Assembly: GCA_025360235.1 (NCBI GenBank)
Contig: JANYCO010000056.1
Coordinates: 1-13,791 of the forward strand
Length of the DNA stretch: 13,791 nucleotides
From: Cytophagales bacterium
Lineage (GTDB): Bacteria; Bacteroidota; Bacteroidia; Cytophagales; Cytophagaceae
Direction of reading: 5' to 3'
This document shows positions 8,008-13,791 of this stretch, one piece after another. Under the pieces are notes generated by a model. It saw only the letters and a list, made by a program, of their open reading frames with translations. It was not told the DNA's origin and made no database searches. Position 1 is the stretch's first letter; each line of letters opens with the position of its first letter. A program made the translations under genes and the position numbers.

Positions 8008-8358
8008 CTATATAAGATATGTCCCTAAATCGATTATTTTACCCTCTGTAAAGCTAAAATCGCCTTCCTGTTCAGTATCAATATCATCTAACAAAGGACT
8101 TATAAAGAATTCTTTACCCTCTCTGTAAACTTTAAAATATAGATCAGGGAAAGTTTCAAAGGGAGAGTCGGCAGATTTTATTTTATCAAGGTCAAATTTA
8201 ATCATGACATTTCCTTCCTTGTCTGGTTTTGCTTCGCCAAGAAAGTCGTCTTCTATTGGATCTTTGTCGTATAGCCTTACAGAAATAGTATCTCCGGAAA
8301 GTGCAGCGCCTGTTCCTTTTTCAGTGAGTTGAATTTTAGTATGAATGAAAATGCCCAT
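8008..8358 (-). CDS. Small C2/transthyretin-like beta-sandwich protein (hypothetical)
   Basis: A 116-residue protein without signal peptide or membrane segment; no named family recognised with certainty. The central pattern RLYDKDPIEDDFLGEAKPDKEG (28-49) resembles the Asp-rich calcium loop of C2 domains (D-x-D-x(3)-D-D-x-L-G) and also the transthyretin-like fold. It is followed by NVMIKFDL and DLYFKVYREGKEFFISPLL strands. Only the first Asp-rich loop of a C2 domain is clear; a second (DDIDTEQEGD, 91-100) may be the other half of a metal site. It is the second intact gene of the minus cluster and is preceded by a 43-nt pyrimidine-rich leader. Function unknown. Confidence 0.75.
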   Translation of the reverse strand: MGIFIHTKIQLTEKGTGAALSGDTISVRLYDKDPIEDDFLGEAKPDKEGNVMIKFDLDKIKSADSPFETFPDLYFKVYREGKEFFISPLLDDIDTEQEGDFSFTEGKIIDLGTYLI

Positions 8359-8393
8359 AAGTGGATTATTTTGTTTTTTTGTAAAGATAGAAT

Positions 8394-8436
8394 AAAAGGA
8401 GGAAAGAAGAAAAGGAGAAAGGGAGAAAAGAAGAAG
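8394..8436. repeat. 43-nt uninterrupted purine tract
   Basis: Every base from 8394 to 8436 on the plus strand is A or G, mostly AAG/AGG units. In the direction of the local genes this is a C/U-only leader just upstream of the C2-like gene and about 32 bp after the rluF stop. Such tracts can adopt triplex (H-DNA) structure or bind pyrimidine-specific RNA-binding proteins. The gap has no other gene. Confidence 0.7.
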
Positions 8437-8467
8437 TCATGCACCTCTTATGGTTTTCTGAAAAATG

Positions 8468-9135
8468 TTAAGACAAAATTCCGGGATCTATTTGATAAAA
8501 TTCTGAAGGTTTCAAATCTCCTAATTCTACTAAGGCTATCCGAATCCTTTTTAATGATAGTACTTCGTATCCAAGTTTATAACACATCCTCCTTATTTGT
8601 CGGTTCAATCCCTGGGTCAGGATAATTTTAAAATTAAAATCATCCACTTTAAAAACGTTTGCTTGTCTGGTCTTTTTACCCATAATCACTACGCCCTCTG
8701 CAAGCTGCTGTATAGCTTGATCCGTGAGTGGTTTATCAACTGAAACCAAATATTCCTTTTCTTTAAATTTATCCGGTGGTGCTATTTCCCTGTAAAATTT
8801 TCCATCGTTGGTGATGAGCAAAAGTCCTTCGGATTCTTTATCCAATCTGCCTATAGGGAAATAGGTTTTGGAAAGGGAAGCGCTTCCGATAAATTATTTT
8901 CTATTTCAGGATTCATGGTACATTCCATTCCTCTTGGTTTGTAATAAGCAATGTAGAAATATGGTTTGGATTCCTGGATGATTTTATCATCGTAAATAAT
9001 TTGGTCTGTTTGGGAGACTGATTGATGTTGTGTGGCTGGAAGTTGATTTATAAAAATTCTGTTTTCCTGTATAATGGAAATAGCCAGCTTCGTTGAAGTA
9101 GGGATATTTTTTATAAGGAATTCGTTTATCGTCAT
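8468..9135 (-). pseudogene. rluF: RluF-type 23S rRNA pseudouridine synthase, split by a -1 frameshift
   Basis: RluF isomerises a uridine in 23S rRNA (U2604 in E. coli). The N-terminal piece (9135 to about 8866) is an S4-like RNA-binding domain (INEFLIKN...IIQENRIFINQL) followed by YYKPRGMECT. The C-terminal piece (about 8869 to 8468) starts YFPIGRLDKESEGLLLITNDG, carrying the catalytic Asp of the GRLD motif, then KEYLVSVDKPLT and GLNRQIRRMCYKLGYEVLSLKRIRI, which match RluF closely. The halves are in different frames. The first frame hits TAG right after LPFPKPISL. Adding one A to the A4 run (T8866-8869 on the plus strand) joins them as FPKTYFPIGRLD, about 222 residues in all, with catalytic Asp at about 99. 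Both halves are otherwise intact, so this is a recent mutation, a sequencing error, or less likely recoding. Confidence 0.88.
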
Positions 9136-9157
9136 TTATTCTTTGCCTATTCTTTAA

Positions 9158-9197
9158 ACGCAAAGGTCGCAAAGATTCTGCAAAGAACGCAAAGAAA
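9158..9197. repeat. Four-copy CGCAAAG intergenic repeat
   Basis: ACGCAAAG, TCGCAAAG, CTGCAAAG and ACGCAAAG follow each other with 2-5 nt spacers upstream of the rluF start (CTTTGCG units on the minus strand). Degenerate CTTTGCG-type arrays of this kind are, to my knowledge, scattered in intergenic DNA of Bacteroidetes; their function is not established. This copy lies between the divergent rluF and vault genes. Confidence 0.7.
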
Positions 9198-9254
9198 AAT
9201 TCACAACTTAAAACGCATAACTCATAATTTTTCCTGTACTATCTCCTAAATCTA

Positions 9255-9283
9255 TTGCATTTTTCATAGTTTGCGTATATTTT
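9255..9283 (+). promoter_or_regulatory. Candidate Bacteroidetes promoter of the vault gene
   Basis: TTG at 9255-9257 is followed after 18 nt by TATATTTT at 9276-9283. These fit the Bacteroidetes primary-sigma pattern (-33 TTG, -7 TAnnTTTG) with one mismatch in the last base. The predicted transcript start near 9290 would give a leader of about 45 nt before the ATG at 9337. The -7 element lies inside the first operator-like inverted repeat, as expected for repression. Confidence 0.45.
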
Positions 9284-9289
9284 ACGCAA
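9271..9289. promoter_or_regulatory. Operator-like inverted repeat 1 (TTGCGTA-N5-TACGCAA)
   Basis: A perfect 7-bp inverted repeat with a 5-nt centre. It shares the TGCGT-N7-ACGCA pattern with a second site 33 bp downstream. Its overlap with the candidate -7 box suggests that a dimeric repressor occludes RNA polymerase. The cognate regulator is not in the window. Confidence 0.7.
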
Positions 9290-9304
9290 CAATTAAATTA
9301 TTTA

Positions 9305-9321
9305 TGCGTATAATTAACGCA
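9305..9321. promoter_or_regulatory. Operator-like inverted repeat 2 (TGCGT-N7-ACGCA)
   Basis: TGCGT (9305-9309) and ACGCA (9317-9321) with an AT-only 7-nt centre, the same architecture as site 1. The centres at 9280 and 9313 are 33 bp apart, about three helical turns, so proteins bound to both lie on the same DNA face. It falls in the predicted 5' leader, just before the ATG at 9337. A half-site, ACGCATAA, is at 9213-9220. Confidence 0.68.
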
Positions 9322-9336
9322 AAGATACTTAAGAAC

Positions 9337-11736
9337 ATGGAAAATTTAAAAAATACAATTATGAACATACAAGAAAGACAAGGGGATTTAATCCTCTCTC
9401 AGGGAACGTTCGTCTTCGTGCAGGACGGTGCCAGTGGCCAGGTAGAAGTGATTATGGGTCCACATAAAGTGAGTCTCGCCGATACCGACAAACCGGTAAT
9501 TTATGATCCAAAAACAAGACTCTTTATTAAAGTAAATGCAGCGGACGCAGTAGAAACATTTCCGGCTGCAAATGAAGAGCAATACATTGTTTTGTTTAAT
9601 CCGGTAAAAGACAATCAAACGCAACGACACCCTAGCAAAGGAAAGCAGCAGTCAGTAGATTTGAATATTGGAAATAAAATCCACATCAATGGCCCACAGT
9701 CTTTTGCCCTCTACCCTGGACAATACGCTGAAGTGATCAACGGGCATCAGTTGAAATCAAATGAGTATTTGTTGGTAAGAGTTTATAATGAAGAAGCGGC
9801 AAAACTTAATTACGATAAAGCCATCGTAAAAAAATCGGCAGAGGAGACGGAGAATTTTTCTATCAAAAAGGAAAATCTCGTTACCGGAAGTTTGTTTATC
9901 ATAAAAGGAACAGAAGTATCTTTCTACATTCCTCCGACCGGTATTGAAGTACTGGCGCAATCTGCAGGAGAATATGTGAGAAATGCTGTAACACTTGAAC
10001 GATTAGAATATTGCATCCTGCTCGATCAGAATGGAGATAAAAGATATGTTGAAGGTCCTGCAGTTGTATTTCCAAAACCAACAGAGGTGTTTGTTACGAT
10101 GAATGGAAACAATAAATTCAAAGCCATCGAACTGAACGACAACATGGGGATTTATGTAAAAGTAATCGCTGATTATAAAGAAGCAGACAAAACACATAAA
10201 GCAGGAGAGGAAATGTTCATTACCGGAAAAGAACAGAAAATTTATTTCCCAAGACCCGAACACGCCATAGTAAAATACGGAAGCACCATGATGCACTACG
10301 CCAGCGCAGTACCTGCGGGTGAAGGAAGGTATGTGCTGGACAAAAATACCGGAGGAATAAATCTGGTGGTAGGTCCGCTAATGTTATTGCCCGACCCAAG
10401 AAATCAGGTCATCGTAAAAAGAATTCTGAATACCAGAACTGTTGATCTTTGGTTTCCCGGAAACAAGGAAGCGTTGGAATACAATAAAAAAATGTTGGAA
10501 CAAAAAGAAGAGCTTCCCTTACCCTATGAACAAACCGTTAATAAAAACATCAGCAAAGTTTCTTTTGGCGCAGTAGCCGATGAAATGCAACGCAATGAAA
10601 AATTTACCAAACCAAGAACAATAACGCTTGATAATAGATTTGAGGGAGCGGTGAGTATTAATGTCTGGCCTGGTTTTGCCATTCAAGTAGTGACGAAAAA
10701 CGGTGTACGGGAATTATTAGAAGGTCCTTGCGTCAGATTGCTTGAGTACGACGAAGAATTAGATGTAATGGAATTGTCAACAGGGAAACCTAAAAATGAT
10801 AAAGTGACAATCCGTGCCGTCTATTTACAAACGGAAAATAATATTGTTTCCGATGTAATCGAAGTTGAAACAAAAGATTCTGTAAAGGCGATGGTGAAAG
10901 TTTCATACCGTGTAAACTTTGTAAAAGAACATTCAAAAAAATGGTTCAATGTACCCAACTACGTGAAGTTGCTCACACAACATGCTTGTTCATTGATAAG
11001 AAATGCAGTGAAGAAAAGTTCTGTAGAAGAGTTTAACGATCTTGGAGTGGATATAATAAGAGATATTATTTTGGGTAAAACTTCTGAAGATGGAAAACGC
11101 CCGGGAAGATTATTTCCTGAAAACGGAATGTTTATTTACGATGTGGAAGTGCTCGACATAAGTCTGGGAGATGATGCAATCGCTGATCTGTTGCGCCAGG
11201 CGCAGCACGACGCGGTACAGCATAACTTAGATCTAATGCGCAAAGAAAAAATGCTGGAGTATATGAAAAGAAGTGAGAAAATGTTGCAGGAAGAACTTCA
11301 GGAGAAAGCTCAAACTGCTGAATTAAAAGCGGCAATAACATTAAAAGAAATAGAAGAAACCGCTAAAGCTTCTCTTTTAAAATTGAAAGGACAGGAGAAC
11401 CAGCAATCACTACTTGACTTGATAAAAAATGCAGAGTTATCAAGAAGAGAAAAAGAGACTGAGTTGGATACTAAAACACAAACTGAATTGGTAGAGTTGG
11501 AAATCAAAAAAATAAAAGAGAGTATGGGTGCTATCAGTCCTGGATTGATCGAAGCGATGACGTCTTTGGGTACAGTGAGCTTGTCTGAGATCTTGGCAAA
11601 AAATCTGAAAATTCAAACTGGTGGGCTAGGAGGTATTTTCCCGAAAGGCGGAATCGAAGGAGTTTTGGAAACGATAAAAAATACTCCACTAGAGAGAAGT
11701 TTGACGAAAATGTTGGGAACGAAAGAAGGGAATTAA
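9337..11736 (+). CDS. mvp: Bacterial major vault protein (MVP) homologue
   Basis: An approximately 799-residue soluble protein whose order of parts follows eukaryotic MVP, the shell protein of vault particles (human MVP 893 aa). The beta-repeat region (about 20-487) contains VFVQDGASGQVEVIMGP, LLDQNGDKRYVEGP (compare VLDQN...VEVGP in MVP), AGEEMFITG (TGEEWLVTT in MVP), GRYVLDKNTGGINLVVGP (GIYVQDVKTG..AVIG) and DVMELSTGKPK (TVLSLSAGRPK). The SPFH-like shoulder (489-610) has SDVIEVETKDSVKAMVKVSY, WFNVPNYVK, FNDLGVDIIRDIILG and LFPENGMFIYDVEV, each matching MVP. Residues about 612-729 are a charged cap helix and 730-799 a cap-ring-like Gly-rich tail (GAISPGLIEAM). The helix is shorter and the repeats fewer than in rat or human. 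There is no transmembrane or N-terminal anchor, arguing against flotillin. I chose the ATG at 9337 because the upstream TTG (9271) and ATG (9304) overlap the operators; the ATG at 9361 is also possible. Cargo and function unknown. Confidence 0.88.
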   Translation: MENLKNTIMNIQERQGDLILSQGTFVFVQDGASGQVEVIMGPHKVSLADTDKPVIYDPKTRLFIKVNAADAVETFPAANEEQYIVLFNPVKDNQTQRHPSKGKQQSVDLNIGNKIHINGPQSFALYPGQYAEVINGHQLKSNEYLLVRVYNEEAAKLNYDKAIVKKSAEETENFSIKKENLVTGSLFIIKGTEVSFYIPPTGIEVLAQSAGEYVRNAVTLERLEYCILLDQNGDKRYVEGPAVVFPKPTEVFVTMNGNNKFKAIELNDNMGIYVKVIADYKEADKTHKAGEEMFITGKEQKIYFPRPEHAIVKYGSTMMHYASAVPAGEGRYVLDKNTGGINLVVGPLMLLPDPRNQVIVKRILNTRTVDLWFPGNKEALEYNKKMLEQKEELPLPYEQTVNKNISKVSFGAVADEMQRNEKFTKPRTITLDNRFEGAVSINVWPGFAIQVVTKNGVRELLEGPCVRLLEYDEELDVMELSTGKPKNDKVTIRAVYLQTENNIVSDVIEVETKDSVKAMVKVSYRVNFVKEHSKKWFNVPNYVKLLTQHACSLIRNAVKKSSVEEFNDLGVDIIRDIILGKTSEDGKRPGRLFPENGMFIYDVEVLDISLGDDAIADLLRQAQHDAVQHNLDLMRKEKMLEYMKRSEKMLQEELQEKAQTAELKAAITLKEIEETAKASLLKLKGQENQQSLLDLIKNAELSRREKETELDTKTQTELVELEIKKIKESMGAISPGLIEAMTSLGTVSLSEILAKNLKIQTGGLGGIFPKGGIEGVLETIKNTPLERSLTKMLGTKEGN

Positions 11737-11764
11737 GAATTAAAAATTGATAATTAAGAATTTA
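11734..11764. repeat. AT-only AATTAAGAATT repeat at the vault gene end
   Basis: GAATTAAGAATTAAAAATTGATAATTAAGAATTTAG contains repeated TTAAGAATT units that begin at the stop codon. Similar AT-rich direct or inverted arrays are common just after stops in Bacteroidetes. It carries no coding signal. Confidence 0.5.
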
Positions 11765-11773
11765 GCTCAATCC

Positions 11774-11806
11774 TGTGGCCTGTCGCCCCGACAGGCCACA
11801 TTTTTT
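11774..11806 (+). terminator. Strong intrinsic terminator of the vault gene
   Basis: A 12-bp perfect GC-rich stem, TGTGGCCTGTCG (11774-11785) and CGACAGGCCACA (11789-11800), with a CCC loop, followed immediately by six T. It lies 38 bp after the mvp stop. The high GC content of the stem in AT-rich surroundings makes this a textbook rho-independent terminator, indicating that mvp is transcribed alone. Confidence 0.95.
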
Positions 11807-12078
11807 GGAAAACTCCAAATTGTCTGAATCTTATTGTAATTCATATTTTTTTATTCGTAATTGAACTACTGGTTCCTATCCGTCATACTTTCACCCTTCA
11901 TTTTGTTTAATAACCCAAATTGGCCAATTTTTAAGTACCTAATCCGCTATATTTTGTTTCTGAGCAACATCTCTTTTAGATGCTTATTCTCACTTTTTGG
12001 CAGTATCCTGTTTACAAAGGCGATTTCTTTTGTATTATAAACTATAAGTGCAAAAATAATTATAATAATTCACGGAAT
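11807..12078. other. Intergenic region upstream of the exported repeat protein
   Basis: About 272 bp without a credible gene. It holds a perfect 14-bp palindrome, AAATTGGCCAATTT (11917-11930), and a possible -7 element TATATTTTG (11948-11956) without a well-spaced -33 box. No tRNA or structured RNA was seen. The next gene's promoter must lie here, but I cannot place it with confidence. Confidence 0.5.
11917..11930. promoter_or_regulatory. Perfect 14-bp palindrome (possible operator)
   Basis: AAATTGGCCAATTT is fully self-complementary and lies 149 bp before the exported protein's ATG and 18 bp before a possible -7 box. It is a plausible dimer-binding site, but it is a single copy with no known regulator and could be chance in AT-rich DNA. 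Confidence 0.3.
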
Positions 12079-13791
12079 ATGAAAAAACTATTACTCATAA
12101 TTTTCTTATTTACGCTAACAATCAATTCTTTCGGACAACTTCCTGGTGGCGGCCAGTTGGGATGTCCAAGTATCCCAGTTCAAAGTACTTTTGATACCAC
12201 TTGTTTCCAGAATGCAAGTGAATTACTTCTTGGTCAAGGGTTTTTCGATCATTATGGTGCTTCAGACCCAGTCTATCTTGTAATACCTCAAAACAGGCCT
12301 TCCTATGCCATTGCTTTGGCGGTTGGTTGGAATTATTACCGTAATGTTTTGGGAAGGGATAAAATGAGTATCAACCAATGGTTTGCTACTATGGGGCAGG
12401 AAAATGGTTTTGCTACCTATAACGATGGTGTGCAACTTCCGGCAACAATATTTGATGTTGAAGTAGGGGCAAATGTTGCGATACCATGTACCTATCCTCG
12501 TGGATGTAATAGTAATACTTGTGCGGGTGCGGGTTATTGCTGGCACGTTGGTCAGAATGGAACCGATGGTCCTTACCACAATACATTGGCAGGATATCAA
12601 ACCATCTCTCCGTATGTACCAAATCGCTATCCGGGACCAGCAGCTACTTACCATAATCTATACAATTCAAATATGGAAATGGCGACAATGAATAAAACGT
12701 TTTATGATTTGTCTATTTACAGAAGAGCTCAGTTAATGAATAATGTTGATCTAGGACTTATTGAATCGGGAGCCAATGATAACTATGGAGTAGAAGCTGC
12801 TCAGGCACTGGCCTACAACCTTGGTCCCAATGCTGCAAACGCTATGTCTGTTCCTGGATATACACTTCCGGGAGGTATTGCAACTAATACCAATTGGGCA
12901 AGTAGTTATTACAGTGGTGGAGTTTCATGTTATGCGCAACGAGTTGCGGCAATGACAGCAATATTAGATAATCAGGAAGTAGTTGGTAAAGCCAACTATG
13001 CCGCCAGTGGTTGCGGTAGTGCTGTCAATTGGGATTTTTATTCTTTCTATGATGCTCAAATTAAATGGGATACTGTACTGGCCTCTATAAACAGGTTACT
13101 CTTAATGTATCCGGAAATTAATACAGTACCCGCTGCAAAAGCTGCCTTCATCAGTGCAGTTCAAACAGCCTTTAATATAAAAGATGTAGATGGCAATAGT
13201 TTTATTTCTTATCGCTATGAAATGGGAGCCGTGATTGATGCGATCACTTTTAATTTACCAAAAGACGATCCGGGATTTAACGCTCAGTATGCGATCAATG
13301 GAACAGGCTGTAAACTTGATTGTCGTGCACCCTACACTACGATAAAAGCCTCCGGACCGAGTAACATATGTACCGGTCAATCTATTGTTTTAACAGCTGA
13401 CGTAGATGCTCCGACATCAACTACAATTTATCAATGGCAATTGAACGGGAGTGATATTGCTGGTGCTACTTCCAATACCTACACCGCTTCTGCTGCAGGA
13501 ACCTATAGTGTAATTGTATGCTGGAGTACCTTCAAAGAATCGAATGGTGCTGTGGTGACGTGCTGCGCTCAGCCTCAGTGCGGTGTTACAGTTACTGTGA
13601 CGCCTTGCAATACTTGTGGAATGGGACTTACGCTTACCCCAACATCAAATAGTTGTACAAGTATGGCTAATGGATCTATTCTTGCAAATGTAACCGGAGG
13701 ACCTTTCGGAACAATCATTTATACAGTAACAGGTCCTGCTCCCTCACTAGCGACTACTACTTTTACAGGAGCTACCGCTTCGCATTCCTTT
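12079..13791 (+). CDS. Large exported surface protein with Ig-like and SprB-like repeats (3' truncated by window edge)
   Basis: An open frame of 571 codons running off the right edge without a stop. The N-terminus MKKLLLIIFLFTLTINSFGQ is a type I signal peptide. Residues about 25-400 form a domain I do not recognise. It is rich in Asn, Tyr, Gly and Cys and includes WFATMGQENGFATYNDG (101-117); the single Glu108 there is reminiscent of lysozyme-like catalytic glutamates, which is speculative. Residues about 431-500 resemble an Ig-like/PKD domain (SIVLTADV, IYQWQLNGSDIAGATSNTYT, AGTYSVIV). From 515 on, LTLTPTSNSCTSMANGSILANVTGGPFGTIIYTV resembles the SprB repeat (C-x-x-x-x-x-G-S-I-x-x-x-V-x-G-G). 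This architecture fits a type IX-secreted adhesin or polysaccharide-active enzyme, but the C-terminal sorting signal would lie outside the window. Confidence 0.85.
   Translation, partial: MKKLLLIIFLFTLTINSFGQLPGGGQLGCPSIPVQSTFDTTCFQNASELLLGQGFFDHYGASDPVYLVIPQNRPSYAIALAVGWNYYRNVLGRDKMSINQWFATMGQENGFATYNDGVQLPATIFDVEVGANVAIPCTYPRGCNSNTCAGAGYCWHVGQNGTDGPYHNTLAGYQTISPYVPNRYPGPAATYHNLYNSNMEMATMNKTFYDLSIYRRAQLMNNVDLGLIESGANDNYGVEAAQALAYNLGPNAANAMSVPGYTLPGGIATNTNWASSYYSGGVSCYAQRVAAMTAILDNQEVVGKANYAASGCGSAVNWDFYSFYDAQIKWDTVLASINRLLLMYPEINTVPAAKAAFISAVQTAFNIKDVDGNSFISYRYEMGAVIDAITFNLPKDDPGFNAQYAINGTGCKLDCRAPYTTIKASGPSNICTGQSIVLTADVDAPTSTTIYQWQLNGSDIAGATSNTYTASAAGTYSVIVCWSTFKESNGAVVTCCAQPQCGVTVTVTPCNTCGMGLTLTPTSNSCTSMANGSILANVTGGPFGTIIYTVTGPAPSLATTTFTGATASHSF

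Noticed and set aside
9158..9197. CRISPR array
   Set aside because: The CGCAAAG units are only 7-8 nt with 2-5 nt spacing, far too short for CRISPR repeats and spacers, and no cas gene is present.
9271..9336. Extended N-terminus of the vault gene from the TTG at 9271 or the ATG at 9304
   Set aside because: The extension lies over two operator-like repeats and the candidate -7 box and encodes a low-complexity stretch; MVP similarity begins only after the ATGs at 9337/9361.
9337..11736. Flotillin/stomatin-type SPFH protein
   Set aside because: There is no N-terminal membrane anchor, about 450 residues of beta-repeats precede the shoulder, and the motifs on both sides of the shoulder match MVP.
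11807..12078. Vault RNA or other small RNA gene after mvp
   Set aside because: No stable fold, internal box A/B-like pair or terminator beyond the mvp hairpin could be supported in this AT-rich stretch.
12262..12691. Short open frames on both strands inside the exported protein gene
   Set aside because: They lie within the long plus-strand frame that starts at 12079 with a signal peptide and stays open to the window end, which explains this region better.

Overview
The window reads as a chromosomal segment from an AT-rich member of the Bacteroidetes, most likely a gliding Cytophagales-type bacterium. This is inferred from four things: the FabG/menaquinone/MFS gene styles, a lipoprotein SBP_bac_5 protein, CTTTGCG-type intergenic repeats, and an exported protein with Ig-like and SprB-like repeats. 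No 16S or other taxonomic marker is present, so the placement is not proven.

Region 1 (1-3813, plus strand): the 3' part of an ABC-2 exporter ATPase overlaps its membrane permease, and a separate SBP family 5 oligopeptide-binding lipoprotein follows. A strong bidirectional hairpin terminator (3747-3783) closes this block against the convergent minus-strand genes.

Region 2 (3814-9135, minus strand, read right to left): a frameshifted RluF-type pseudouridine synthase, a C2/transthyretin-like small protein, an exported cysteine-rich protein with six CxxC pairs, an MFS transporter, MenA, a degenerate short-chain dehydrogenase (SDR), and NadD. MFS, menA and SDR are packed at 1 bp and by a 4-bp ATGA overlap, so they are almost certainly cotranscribed. 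MenA (menaquinone) and NadD (NAD) put quinone and pyridine cofactor synthesis in one neighbourhood.

Region 3 (9136-11806): the highlight. An isolated plus-strand gene encodes an approximately 799-residue protein whose domain order and local motifs match the eukaryotic major vault protein (MVP): N-terminal beta repeats, an SPFH-like shoulder, a long charged cap helix and a cap-ring tail. It appears monocistronic. In front lie two copies of the inverted repeat TGCGT-N7-ACGCA spaced 33 bp apart, the first overlapping a candidate Bacteroidetes -7 box. Behind is a strong GC-rich intrinsic terminator. This looks like a self-contained, specifically regulated bacterial vault-shell gene.

Region 4 (11807-13791): an intergenic stretch with a perfect 14-bp palindrome, then the 5' portion (571 codons, open at the window edge) of a large exported protein. 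It has an unrecognised N-terminal domain, an Ig-like domain and the start of a SprB-like repeat, as in surface adhesins of gliding bacteria.
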